Below, piece after piece: positions 10,220-18,708 of a stretch of 64,000 nt of DNA; the first letter of the stretch is position 1; each line of letters opens with the position of its first letter. Both the position numbers and the translations under genes were made by a program. This DNA comes from Gammaproteobacteria bacterium (lineage in GTDB: Bacteria > Pseudomonadota > Gammaproteobacteria > Ga0077536): NCBI GenBank assembly GCA_021773835.1, contig JAJFJQ010000062.1, positions 1 to 64,000 on the forward strand, in the 5' to 3' direction. The notes beneath the pieces were generated by a model, which had not been told where the DNA came from, did no database searches, and was given only the letters and a program-made list of their open reading frames with translations.

Positions 10220-11315
10220 ATGGAACTCAACCCATTGTTGCTTCGAATCAAGGATCTACAAGACCGCGCTCAGTCGCTCAGGGGGTATCTTTGACTTCGA
10301 CCGGAAATCGGAACGCCTGGTAGAGGTCAATCGAGAACTTGAAGATCCAAAAATCTGGGACGATCCGGAACGCGCCCAAGGATTAGGCCGCGAGCGGGTC
10401 GAGCTCGAGCGGATAGTATCGACGCTCAATCGGTTAACATCCGGTTTGGAAGATGCCGCAGAATTGTTGCGGCTCGCGGAGTCAGAAAACGACCAAGAGA
10501 CGGTCGCTGCGGTCGCAGATGATTTGAAGGTCGCGGAGGCGGAGCTCGAACCGCTTGAGTTTCGCCGAATGTTTTCCAATGAAATGGATCCCGCGAATGC
10601 GTTTGTCGATATTCAGGCAGGATCGGGCGGTACCGAAGCGCAAGATTGGGCGGAAATGTTGCTGCGAATGTACCTGCGGTGGGGAGAGGACCACAATTTT
10701 CGTACCGAATTGATTGAGGTGTCACCGGGTGAGGTCGCTGGGGTTAAGAGCGCGACGGTCAAGTTCGAAGGAGAATACGGATTCGGCTGGCTTCGGACAG
10801 AGACCGGTGTACACCGTCTGGTCAGAAAGTCACCATTCGATTCGGGAAATCGCCGCCACACATCGTTTGCCTCCGTATTTGTGTCACCCGAAGTGGATGA
10901 CAACATTGAGATTGAGGTAAATCCGGCTGATTTGCGTATCGATACCTACCGCGCGAGTGGCGCTGGTGGCCAGCATGTTAATAAGACAGACTCCGCGGTG
11001 CGCATCACGCATAGTCCCAGCGGTATTGTTGTGCAGTGTCAGAACGAACGCTCGCAGCATAAGAATAAAGATCAGGCCATGAAACTATTGCGAGCAAGAC
11101 TGTATGAGCAGGAGATGCTCAAGCGAAATTCCGAACAGCAAGCGCTCGAGGAGTCCAAGGCGGATATTGGTTGGGGTAGTCAAATTCGTTCCTACGTTCT
11201 CGATCAATCGCGCATCAAAGATCTCCGCACTTCGGTGGAAACAGGAAATACGCAAGCCGTACTCGATGGGGACCTTGATCAATTTATTGAGGCGAGTTTA
11301 AAGCAAGGACTGTAG
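10220..11315 (+). CDS. prfB: Peptide chain release factor 2 (programmed +1 frameshift)
   Basis: RF2 ends translation at UGA and UAA. The gene is in two frames. Codons 1-24 run from the ATG at 10220 to an in-frame TGA at 10292-10294. The rest is read after a +1 shift, from GAC at 10293, to the stop ending at 11315, giving 364 aa (E. coli RF2 is 365). The RF2 stop-recognition tripeptide SPF (RKSPFDSG) and the peptidyl-tRNA hydrolysis motif [18 protein letters not shown] are both present. The first part is too short to show as a separate gene and would be missed by a plain ORF caller. It is followed after 74 nt by lysS, the classic prfB-lysS pair. Confidence 0.97.
10280..10295 (+). promoter_or_regulatory. 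prfB programmed frameshift site
   Basis: AGGGGGTATCTTTGAC is the canonical autoregulatory cassette. The internal Shine-Dalgarno AGGGGG lies just before the slippery CTT, which is followed by TGA and then C. When RF2 is scarce the ribosome slips from CUU to UUU and continues in +1; when RF2 is plentiful it stops at UGA. Confidence 0.97.
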
Positions 11316-11389
11316 ACTGGTGCAGGAACGAGCGTTGTAACCCATATTCGAACGATAAAAAGACGTTTTCGACGGATCCGAATTACCGC

Positions 11390-12895
11390 ATGACGAAACA
11401 AAGTGACACAAGTACCGAAGCCCAGCTCATTGCGCAGCGGCGGGCAAAGTTGGCGCTACTGCGAGAAGCTGGGCAGGCCTACCCCAATGACTTTCGGCGC
11501 GACGCTTTGGCAGGAGATCTGCATGAACAATTTAAAGATGCGACGGCTGAGGAGCTGGTAGAAAAAAATGTGCGCGTGTCGGTGGCTGGGCGCATGATGA
11601 CCCAGCGTGTTCAAGGCAAGACGTCGTTTGCGAATATCAAAGACATGTCCGGTCAGATCCAACTTTATGTAAAGCGCGATGATTTGCCAGAAGATGTCTA
11701 TCCAGCGTTCAAAAAATGGGACCTTGGTGACATCCTCGGTGCTAGCGGCGTTGTGTTTCGCACACAACGTGGCGAACTATCGATTCTGGTCGACCATTTG
11801 CGACTGATCACTAAATCCCTGCGCCCTCTGCCTGAGAAATTTCATGGTCTAACAGACTTAGAAGCACGCTATCGCCAGCGCTACATTGATCTGATTATGA
11901 ACGATGAGAGTCGTCGTGTTTTCGAGGTGCGCTCCAAGGCAATCGAGTGCATCCGTGGGTTCTTGCATCAGCGGGGTTACTCAGAAGTCGAGACGCCGAT
12001 GATGCAGGTGATACCCGGTGGCGCGACCGCGAAGCCGTTTGTGACGCACCATAATGCTCTCGACATGCAACTCTATTTGCGCGTTGCACCTGAGCTCTAT
12101 CTGAAGCGCTTGGTTGTCGGCGGCATGGAGAAAGTTTTCGAGATCAATCGTAATTTTCGTAATGAGGGCCTTTCGACCCGGCACAATCCCGAATTCACAA
12201 TGTTGGAGTTCTACGAAGCCTACGCCGATTACCAAGATTTAATGCGACTAACAGAAGAGATGATGCAACACGTCGCTAATATTGTTGTCGGTTCTACGAG
12301 CATTGAATATCAAGGCGACACCCTGGATTTTTCAAGCCCTTTCGCAACGATGACCTTGAAACAGTCAATTGTCGAACTGAATGATGGCGTGGTGGCTAGC
12401 GATCTCGATGATTTGGAGCGGGCCCGCGATGTTGCAACGCGGCTTGGTGTTTCGATCGATAATGAGTACGGCCTTGGAAAGGTGCAAACGGAGATTTTTG
12501 AAAAAACCGTCGAATCACGCCTAGTGCAGCCGACTTTTATTACAGCCTATCCAGCTGAGGTGTCGCCCCTAGCGCGGCGTAACGATAGCGATAGTTTTGT
12601 CACTGATCGTTTCGAGTTAATTGCCGCCGGACGGGAAATTGCCAATGGCTTTTCGGAACTTAATGACCCTGATGACCAAGCCGAGCGCTTCAGGGCACAA
12701 GCCGAAGCAATGGCCGCGGGTGACGATGAGGCGATGCATTACGATGCGGACTATATTCAGGCCTTGGAACATGGCATGCCGCCGACGGCCGGCGAGGGGA
12801 TCGGTATTGACCGATTTGTGATGCTATTGACGGACTCCGCTTCGATACGAGACGTATTATTGTTCCCCCATATGCGCCCGAGACAGGCGGATTAA
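11390..12895 (+). CDS. lysS: Lysyl-tRNA synthetase, class II
   Basis: Charges tRNA-Lys. The 501-aa protein has the N-terminal OB-fold anticodon-binding domain (about residues 60-170, [21 protein letters not shown]) and the class II catalytic domain. Motif 1 surrounds [12 protein letters not shown], motif 2 includes [21 protein letters not shown], and motif 3 is [20 protein letters not shown]. Length is standard. It follows prfB in the same direction and is probably co-transcribed. A tRNA-Lys (CTT) gene lies at 47.7 kb. Confidence 0.98.
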   Translation: MTKQSDTSTEAQLIAQRRAKLALLREAGQAYPNDFRRDALAGDLHEQFKDATAEELVEKNVRVSVAGRMMTQRVQGKTSFANIKDMSGQIQLYVKRDDLPEDVYPAFKKWDLGDILGASGVVFRTQRGELSILVDHLRLITKSLRPLPEKFHGLTDLEARYRQRYIDLIMNDESRRVFEVRSKAIECIRGFLHQRGYSEVETPMMQVIPGGATAKPFVTHHNALDMQLYLRVAPELYLKRLVVGGMEKVFEINRNFRNEGLSTRHNPEFTMLEFYEAYADYQDLMRLTEEMMQHVANIVVGSTSIEYQGDTLDFSSPFATMTLKQSIVELNDGVVASDLDDLERARDVATRLGVSIDNEYGLGKVQTEIFEKTVESRLVQPTFITAYPAEVSPLARRNDSDSFVTDRFELIAAGREIANGFSELNDPDDQAERFRAQAEAMAAGDDEAMHYDADYIQALEHGMPPTAGEGIGIDRFVMLLTDSASIRDVLLFPHMRPRQAD

Positions 12896-13078
12896 GGTAG
12901 TAGTGGCCGGATTCTCTCCATTTGTGGAACCAGATGGTACAAAGCGCGGTCTATGTTTGTGGCTCTAGATATGCCCACCTAATCTATTCAGGGGAAGTGC
13001 TCCAGGGCACCATAATTGATGTCTTCGCAAGTCAATGAGGACATTTTGTTTACATAATCTGGTAAGGAGATTGATTTA
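12896..13078. other. Intergenic leader of the bufferin/Hvf operon
   Basis: This 183-nt gap holds the control region of the RiPP operon. The clearest element is the ribosome-binding site TAAGGAGA at 13063-13070, 8 nt before the ATG of hvfA, much stronger than the AAGG in front of hvfB. CATAAT at 13053-13058 could be a -10, but no matching -35 stands out, so an alternative sigma factor or activator is possible. I see no CRP-like palindrome and no recognisable copper-regulator box. Confidence 0.5.
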
Positions 13079-13414
13079 ATGGCCAAGAACATGAGATTGA
13101 AGCCGGTTGCGGCTGCCTTGGGAACGACTTTTGCGGTAACGCTCGCGGCTTCGCCACTGGCAAATGCGGCCGAGAACCCGTTCTCAGTGACTTCATTCGA
13201 TTCCGGCTACATGGTGGCGGGTGACACTGAAGGCAAATGCGGTGAAGGCAAATGCGGCGGCGACAAAGCCGAAGGCGAAGGCAAATGCGGTGAAGGCAAA
13301 TGCGGCGGTGATAAAGCCGAAGGCGAAGGCAAATGCGGTGAAGGCAAATGCGGCGGTGACAAAGCCGAAGGCGAAGGCAAATGCGGTGAAGGCAAATGCG
13401 GCGGTGACAAGTAA
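13079..13414 (+). CDS. hvfA: Bufferin/HvfA-type RiPP metallophore precursor with eight-Cys EGKCG repeats
   Basis: The 111-aa precursor has three parts. Residues 1-30 are a Sec signal peptide ending ANA. Residues 31-50 are a short acidic spacer (ENPFSVTSFDSGYMVAGD). Residues 51-111 are almost pure EGKCG repeats with Cys at 54, 59, 70, 75, 86, 91, 102 and 107. EGKCG is the modified motif of bufferins and HvfA peptides. In those families the MNIO enzyme converts Cys to thiooxazole or oxazolone/thioamide groups that bind copper in the periplasm. The signal peptide with no separate leader is typical of bufferins. The gene precedes the MNIO maturase by 11 nt and has the strongest ribosome site of the operon, fitting a highly made substrate. 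The chemistry is inferred from family knowledge. Confidence 0.9.
   Translation: MAKNMRLKPVAAALGTTFAVTLAASPLANAAENPFSVTSFDSGYMVAGDTEGKCGEGKCGGDKAEGEGKCGEGKCGGDKAEGEGKCGEGKCGGDKAEGEGKCGEGKCGGDK
13229..13411 (+). repeat. 48-bp in-frame tandem repeat, 3.8 copies, in the RiPP core
   Basis: Units lie at 13229-13276, 13277-13324, 13325-13372 and a truncated 39-nt copy at 13373-13411. Each full unit encodes 16 residues with two EGKCG motifs and a GDKAEG linker. Full units differ only at two silent third positions (GGC/GGT and GAC/GAT), so the amplification is recent or kept uniform by recombination. This is coding repeat DNA, not a CRISPR. Confidence 0.97.
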
Positions 13415-13425
13415 CCGCAAGGTAA

Positions 13426-14286
13426 ATGCCTGACCAATATCCAGTAACGGGGAAAGGGCTGGGACTGCGGCGATCGTTTTTACGGAAGTTGCAGGCCCGG
13501 TCGCTTGATGGGGTCGACTTCATGGAAGTCGCACCGGAGAACTGGATCGATGTTGGCGGCCAATTTGGCCGCCGATTTCGTCAGATCTCAGAAGTCATGC
13601 CGTTTGTGTGCCATGGATTATCCTTGAACCTCGGTGGCCCGGCCGCATTGGACGAACCGTTCGTGCGTCGCATCAAGCAGTTTCTAGATAGTCACCAAAT
13701 CCGATGCTATAGCGAACATCTAAGCTATTGTGCCGACGACGGCCACTTGTACGACTTAATGCCGATTCCGTTTACCGAAGCGGCCGTGAAATATGTTTCG
13801 GCAAGGATCCGACGCACGCAACAAATCCTTGAGCGACGTATTGCAATCGAAAATGTCTCATATTACTGCGCACCTGGCGCGGAAATGAGCGAAATTGAAT
13901 TCATCAACGCGGTTTTGATCGAGGCAGACTGCGACCTTTTGATCGACATAAACAATATCTACGTTAATAGTATTAATCACAAATATGACCCAGTGACGTA
14001 TATGCAAGCGCTACCGGCGGACCGAATTGCCTACGGCCATATCGCCGGTCATTACGATGAAGCAGACGACCTCAGGGTCGATACGCACGGCGCCGATGTG
14101 ATTGACAAAGTCTGGGATCTACTCGAGCTCGCGTATGCGCACTTTGGTGTGTTCCCTACGCTACTCGAACGCGACTTCAACATACCTCCTATCGCAGAAC
14201 TTGTAGCAGAAGTGGCACGTATCGGCGAGACGCAAGAGCGCTATCGCAATGATTCGGGCTCATCCGATGCCGTCAGCCATGGCTGA
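13426..14286 (+). CDS. hvfB: MNIO-family (DUF692) RiPP maturase HvfB/BufB
   Basis: Multinuclear non-heme iron oxidase that modifies Cys of the precursor. The 286-aa TIM-barrel protein has the metal-ligand pattern in order: GLGLR at residues 11-15, EVAPENW near 34-40, HGLSLNLGG from H63, YSEHLSY with E97 and H98, IENVSYY with E142 and N143, [15 protein letters not shown] with D174 and H185, GHIAGHY with H205 and H209, VDTHG with H221, and LLERDFNIP with E248. All positions expected of MbnB/BufB relatives look filled. It starts at ATG 13426, 11 nt after hvfA, with only a weak AAGG, suggesting translation tuned below that of the precursor. Its end overlaps hvfC. Confidence 0.93.
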   Translation: MPDQYPVTGKGLGLRRSFLRKLQARSLDGVDFMEVAPENWIDVGGQFGRRFRQISEVMPFVCHGLSLNLGGPAALDEPFVRRIKQFLDSHQIRCYSEHLSYCADDGHLYDLMPIPFTEAAVKYVSARIRRTQQILERRIAIENVSYYCAPGAEMSEIEFINAVLIEADCDLLIDINNIYVNSINHKYDPVTYMQALPADRIAYGHIAGHYDEADDLRVDTHGADVIDKVWDLLELAYAHFGVFPTLLERDFNIPPIAELVAEVARIGETQERYRNDSGSSDAVSHG

Positions 14287-15046
14287 ACCGAGTACGGATT
14301 TTCGTGCGCTGCAGCTCGAATTTACCGCCCACATTCGTGACCCCGACAATAGCCCGGCACCGGGCGGGATTGAAGATCGCCGCCTAGAGATCTATCGAGA
14401 TCTCCTGTACCGCAATATCGAAGGATTTCTCGCCAATAGTTTTCCGGTATTGCGTAGCATCACCGCAGATCCGGAATGGCACGCGATGGTGCGCCACTAC
14501 TTTGCCCAACATCGTGCGCGAACCCCGTTATTTCCAAAGCTTCCACAAGAATTTCTGCATTACCTCGCGGAAGAACGAGACCCACACGATGGCCCACCAT
14601 TTATGCAGGAGTTGGCGCATTACGAATGGTTGGAACTCGAGGCTTCACTGGATACGCGTGAAATCGATGCCGTATTGGTGGACGAAAATGCGAATTGTCT
14701 AACCGGCATCCCTGTCCTGAATCCGATTGTGCGAGCGCATTCTTATCAATTTCCGGTGCATCGCATTAGTCCTAGCTTCCAGCCGCGAGAGCCTGGTGAT
14801 GAATCGACCTATTTGGTGGTCTATCGTGACCGGGACGACGAGGTAGGATTCATGCAGTTGAATCCAATCACAGCGCGTCTCATCGACTTAATAATGCAAA
14901 ACCCCGACACGGCGGGACGCTCCCTACTTCTTCAAATTTCTGAAGAAATGTCGCATCCGGATCCCGAGGTCGTTATCTCAGGTGGCGCGGAAATCATGAG
15001 CGAGCTGTGCCAACGCGAGGTACTTTTAGGCGCGCGCGAAGTCTAA
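14279..15046 (+). CDS. hvfC: HvfC/BufC (DUF2063) RiPP maturation partner
   Basis: DUF2063 proteins pair with MNIO enzymes and are thought to recognise the precursor and activate or position it. The N-terminal domain carries the family signature: [41 protein letters not shown] and [24 protein letters not shown]. The C-terminal half is the variable domain. I chose the ATG at 14279 (255 aa, [12 protein letters not shown]), which overlaps the hvfB stop by 8 nt. Earlier in-frame ATGs at 14249 and 14267 would overlap hvfB more and add no conserved sequence. A stoichiometric complex with HvfB is likely by analogy with MbnB-MbnC. Confidence 0.88.
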   Translation: MAEPSTDFRALQLEFTAHIRDPDNSPAPGGIEDRRLEIYRDLLYRNIEGFLANSFPVLRSITADPEWHAMVRHYFAQHRARTPLFPKLPQEFLHYLAEERDPHDGPPFMQELAHYEWLELEASLDTREIDAVLVDENANCLTGIPVLNPIVRAHSYQFPVHRISPSFQPREPGDESTYLVVYRDRDDEVGFMQLNPITARLIDLIMQNPDTAGRSLLLQISEEMSHPDPEVVISGGAEIMSELCQREVLLGAREV

Positions 15047-15144
15047 ATTCGGCACCGTTTGCGACAATCTAAGCCCCGCACACAGCTCGTTGCATCGGTG
15101 CATAATAGGCGCCGCGGGACCCTACAACTTTTGGAGGTGACGGG

Positions 15145-16659
15145 ATGGAGGTTGGCCACGTCTCTGCGTTTCTTTTATCGACGCTTGAGGTACTTGCAGC
15201 GGTATTCGTCTTTGGCTGTGGCCTCGGTATTATCGCTGTCGCCATAATCTACGTTATCGATCGAAACCAGACCGCGCACGCGGTGCGCCGTAACTATCCG
15301 GTGATCGGGCGTTTTCGTTATCTATTCGAACATATTGGCGAATTTTTTCGTCAATATTTTTTCGCAATGGATCGCGAAGAGTTACCGTTTAATCGAGCAC
15401 AGCGGAGTTGGTGTTACCGCGCGGCAAAAAATGTGGACAACACGACCGCATTCGGATCGACCCGAGATCTTCGGGTCAACGGTTCGGTTATTTTCGTAAA
15501 CTGCCCCTACCCGACACTGAGTGAAGATGCGGTTGAGCCAGAGCCAATGACGATCGGGCCGACTTGCGCAAAGCCGTACCGAACGGACTCATTAGTTAAT
15601 ATTTCTGGGATGAGCTACGGCGCCATATCACGGCCCGCAGTTCTGGCGTTATCAAACGGCGCTCAAATTGCCGGGTGTTGGATGAACACCGGGGAAGGTG
15701 GTCTATCCGACTATCATCTCGAGGGTGGCGGCGACATCGTATTTCAGATCGGAACCGCGAAAAACGGTGTGCGCGACCTCGACGGCAAATTAAGTGACGA
15801 TAAACTGCGCGACGTCGCGGCCTTTGAACAGGTTCGAATGTTTGAAATTAAACTGAGCCAGGGTGCGAAACCGGGAAAGGGCGGGATCCTGCCCGGGGCT
15901 AAGGTCAGTGAAGAAATCGCTCGGATCCGCAATATCCGAGTCGGCGAGGATGCTATCAGTCCCAATCGCCATCCGGACATCAATTGCAATGAAGACCTGC
16001 TGGATATGGTCAATCATGTGCGCAATGTAACCGGGAAACCGACTGGTTTTAAATGTGTCATCGGGGCCTATGGTTGGCTCGACGAGGTATTTGAAGAAGT
16101 TCACCGTCGGGGTATTGATTGCGCACCGGACTTTATTACCGTTGACAGCGCTGACGGGGGAACTGGCGCCGCACCGCTGCCGCTAATCGATGACATGGGG
16201 TTGCCTTTGCGGGAGAGTCTACCGCTATTGGTTGATAGCTTGGTCAGACATGGTTTGCGGGATCGAATTAAAGTAATCGCATCAGGTAAGTTAGTAACCC
16301 CGGCGGATGTTGCCTGGGCGCTATGTGTCGGCGCCGACTTCGTTGTTTCTGCCCGTGGGTTTATGTTTGCATTGGGCTGCATTCAAGCGTTGCAATGTAA
16401 TCGTAATACTTGCCCGACGGGTATCACGACGCATGACGTGAAACTGCAACGCGGACTAGTACCGGAAGACAAAGCAGTTCGAGTCGCCAGCTACTGCAAG
16501 AATTTGAACCACGAAGTGGGCATTATCGCGCATTCCTGCGGCGTGCCTGAACCTCGCCGGCTAAAGCGATTTCATGCCCGGATTGTCGCTGACAACGGAA
16601 AATCGATCCCGCTGAATGAACTGTATCCCGATCAAACGCCCCGTGAGGTCGCGTGTTGA
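15145..16659 (+). CDS. Membrane-anchored FMN-binding glutamate-synthase-family protein
   Basis: The 504-aa protein corresponds to the FMN and central part of the glutamate synthase large chain (GltB/COG0069) without the amidotransferase domain. Residues about 8-38 form one transmembrane helix. The barrel contains ISGMSYGAISRPAVLALSNGA, NTGEGGLSDYH, KPGKGGILPGAKV, TVDSADGGTGAAPLP and a late IQALQCNRNTCPTG that supplies the Cys ligands of a 3Fe-4S cluster. A strong GGAGGTGA precedes the ATG by about 6 nt. It lies 98 nt after hvfC and 57 nt before hvfX, so it sits inside the RiPP locus. The natural substrate of these orphan enzymes is unknown; a role in supplying electrons to RiPP maturation is only a guess from position. 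Confidence 0.85.
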   Translation: MEVGHVSAFLLSTLEVLAAVFVFGCGLGIIAVAIIYVIDRNQTAHAVRRNYPVIGRFRYLFEHIGEFFRQYFFAMDREELPFNRAQRSWCYRAAKNVDNTTAFGSTRDLRVNGSVIFVNCPYPTLSEDAVEPEPMTIGPTCAKPYRTDSLVNISGMSYGAISRPAVLALSNGAQIAGCWMNTGEGGLSDYHLEGGGDIVFQIGTAKNGVRDLDGKLSDDKLRDVAAFEQVRMFEIKLSQGAKPGKGGILPGAKVSEEIARIRNIRVGEDAISPNRHPDINCNEDLLDMVNHVRNVTGKPTGFKCVIGAYGWLDEVFEEVHRRGIDCAPDFITVDSADGGTGAAPLPLIDDMGLPLRESLPLLVDSLVRHGLRDRIKVIASGKLVTPADVAWALCVGADFVVSARGFMFALGCIQALQCNRNTCPTGITTHDVKLQRGLVPEDKAVRVASYCKNLNHEVGIIAHSCGVPEPRRLKRFHARIVADNGKSIPLNELYPDQTPREVAC

Positions 16660-16716
16660 CCCATTACCTAATCTTAATTCGTACGAATTAATCATGTCCG
16701 ATTGAGGAGCGATGCG

Positions 16717-17364
16717 ATGAGCATACTAATTTGGTGCCAAAATTTATTCGATAGAGTCCGTGTCGTGTTCGATTTCATCGGCCCAGTGCTGCTGCGTCTA
16801 TATTTAGTACCGGTATTTTTCGTGGCGGGAAGCAACAAATGGGATCCGTTCGCTGAAAACGGGACATTGGACCCGACTGTAGGTCTCAAGGACATTGCTG
16901 ACTGGTTTGGAAATCCCGATTGGGGACTCGGTTTGCCGGCCCCAATGTTGATGGCAATACTTGCATGGGCGGCCGAATACGTCGGCGCAATTTGTTTGGC
17001 TTTAGGCGTTGCCGTTCGTTGGATCTGTGTGCCGCTGATGATAACCATGGTCGTCGCCATGACTACCGTTCACTGGGACCACGGTTGGCAGGCGGTTCAC
17101 GATCTGAAAAGTCCCTACGCATCTGAAAATGCTGAGGGCGCGATTGAACGCCTAAGCGCAGCCAAAAGTCTGCTTAAGAAACATGGCAACTATAAGTGGC
17201 TTACCGCGAACGGCAATTTTGTGATATCGAATAACGGAATCGAGTGGGCTGCGACGTACTTCATTATGCTGGCTGCACTGTTCTTTCTAGGTGGCGGCCG
17301 ATACTTTAGTGTTGATTATTGGATCCGTAGAAAATACGGGCTACCCGATCCCCAGCAACAGTAA
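16717..17364 (+). CDS. hvfX: DoxX-like membrane protein HvfX (BufD/GigD type)
   Basis: The 215-aa protein has about four transmembrane helices, with the DoxX pattern RLYLVPVFFVAGSNKWD near residue 28, a second helix from AILAWAAEYVGAICLALG, and a last one near FIMLAALFFLGGG. The His-rich segment TTVHWDHGWQAVHD could bind metal. DoxX genes of this kind are the fourth gene of many bufferin/gig/hvf operons (HvfX, GigD). I use the ATG at 16717, with GAGGAG 7 nt upstream, rather than the TTG at 16702. Here the gene is separated from hvfABC by the FMN enzyme, a less usual order. Its precise function in RiPP maturation or redox coupling is not established. Confidence 0.82.
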   Translation: MSILIWCQNLFDRVRVVFDFIGPVLLRLYLVPVFFVAGSNKWDPFAENGTLDPTVGLKDIADWFGNPDWGLGLPAPMLMAILAWAAEYVGAICLALGVAVRWICVPLMITMVVAMTTVHWDHGWQAVHDLKSPYASENAEGAIERLSAAKSLLKKHGNYKWLTANGNFVISNNGIEWAATYFIMLAALFFLGGGRYFSVDYWIRRKYGLPDPQQQ

Positions 17365-17369
17365 ACCCT

Positions 17370-17393
17370 TCGAGCCGGGCGGCTACGGCTCGA
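17370..17393 (+). terminator. Hairpin after hvfX, possible terminator
   Basis: TCGAGCCG (17370-17377) pairs perfectly with CGGCTCGA (17386-17393) around an 8-nt loop, just after the hvfX stop. It is followed by CTTTAG rather than a long T tract, so termination may be partial and the antiporter gene may still be co-transcribed. Confidence 0.4.
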
Positions 17394-17427
17394 CTTTAGT
17401 GTAGTGCGACTATATTTGGCGTAGAAG

Positions 17428-18657
17428 ATGTCACTGCCGGAAACCGTCGTTCTGGTCTCGGTCGCGCTTATCGTTGGCGCGGCGCTGTTACCGATCTCGC
17501 GAAAACTAGGCGTGCCGCACTGTGTGCTACTGGTGCTTATCGGATTCATTGGGTCTGAGCTGGTAATCGCCCTTGGTATCGATACCGGGCTACGTTGGCA
17601 TCATTTCAGCGGTATCGTATTTTATTTGTTGATCCCGCTACTGATTTTCGAAGCAGCACACCGGGTTGACGTGAAAGCGCTTCGCGGCTTGTTTAGTTTG
17701 ATCTTGCTACTTGCAATCCCCGCATCGATTCTAAGTGCGGTCGGTGCCGGCGTTCTTTTCTTTTGGATGATTGATCACCCCGTCGGGTTCCCGCTCTTAG
17801 TTGCCCTACTCACGGGCGCCATCGTCTCGCCAACCGATCCTACCGCTGTCGTTGGCCTTTTAAAGCAGCTACCCGGAGCACAGCGGGTCGCCATGATTTT
17901 GGAAGGTGAAAGTCTATTCAACGATGCAACGGCAATTGTGATGTACTCGCTGCTACTTGGACTAGCATTGATGCAACAGTCAGTGCCATCGGCAGGGCAG
18001 ATAGCAGGAATGCTGTTCTTTGTTTTAACCGGCGGCCTCGGCTTAGGTCTCGCGGTCGGCATTGCAGTTAGATGGCTTAATGGATATGTCAATAACGTGG
18101 ACGCCGAAGCGCTAATATCCGTTGCGGTGGCGTACACTGTTTTCATCATTTGCGAATATTGGTTTGGGCTCTCAGGTGTCGTTGCGGTGCTTGCCTGTGG
18201 CCTGGTAGTGGCGGACAAATCGCGAACAGGAAGGACCGTCGCGGCTCCCAGTTGGCGAATTCTCAGCCTGGCTGCCGAGATCTCGGTATTTTTAATTGCG
18301 GGCGCGACAATTACCTGGATCTTGTTACGTGACCAATGGCTTGCCATGCTGATCGGGATCGTGGGCGCGTTGTGCGCGAGAACCATCGCAGTATTTATTA
18401 CAGTATCGTTTTGGAATTACGTTAAGCGGACAGAGCAACCGTTCGTGCTATCGGAGCAAATGCTAATCGCCGCCGGCGGCGCGCGCGGTGTCGTGACCTT
18501 AGCACTGGCTCTATCTTTGCCGTTAGAGCTAGAGGCGTGGTTTACGGTTCAGGCGATTGCTTATGGGGTCGCGTTATTTACACTATTCGTGCAAATACCA
18601 ATAGTGTCAGTGTTACTACAGCACTCATCTCGGTGGCGAGCTACTCGGATTGGGTGA
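17428..18657 (+). CDS. CPA1-family cation/proton antiporter
   Basis: The 409-aa integral membrane protein has about 12 hydrophobic segments, as in NhaP/CPA1 Na+(K+)/H+ antiporters. Diagnostic motifs are GAIVSPTDPTAVVGLLK (the ion-binding ND/TD region of helix 5) and EGESLFNDATAIVMYS (helix 6). Another is AAGGARGVVTLALALSLP near the C terminus. There is no cytosolic C-terminal regulatory domain. It begins 63 nt after hvfX, beyond a hairpin, so it could be the last gene of that operon or an independent unit. Cation preference cannot be told from sequence. Confidence 0.88.
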   Translation: MSLPETVVLVSVALIVGAALLPISRKLGVPHCVLLVLIGFIGSELVIALGIDTGLRWHHFSGIVFYLLIPLLIFEAAHRVDVKALRGLFSLILLLAIPASILSAVGAGVLFFWMIDHPVGFPLLVALLTGAIVSPTDPTAVVGLLKQLPGAQRVAMILEGESLFNDATAIVMYSLLLGLALMQQSVPSAGQIAGMLFFVLTGGLGLGLAVGIAVRWLNGYVNNVDAEALISVAVAYTVFIICEYWFGLSGVVAVLACGLVVADKSRTGRTVAAPSWRILSLAAEISVFLIAGATITWILLRDQWLAMLIGIVGALCARTIAVFITVSFWNYVKRTEQPFVLSEQMLIAAGGARGVVTLALALSLPLELEAWFTVQAIAYGVALFTLFVQIPIVSVLLQHSSRWRATRIG

Positions 18658-18708
18658 CATTAGGCTGGTCGAATTCCGACCAATCAACGCCCCAAGATCC
18701 GAGTCACC

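Noticed and set aside
13229-13411. Possible CRISPR-like array
   Set aside because: The units abut with no unique spacers, and the repeat is in frame within a coding sequence.
13050-13523. Open minus-strand frame of 157 codons across the RiPP precursor, and other minus or frame-shifted ORFs at 13193-13437
   Set aside because: They are repetitive shadows of the 48-bp repeat. The plus-strand frame has the signal peptide, ribosome site and known motif.
15145-16659. Calling the FMN enzyme a true glutamate synthase large subunit (gltB)
   Set aside because: The amidotransferase domain and C-terminal beta-helix are absent and a membrane helix is added, so only the family name is used.
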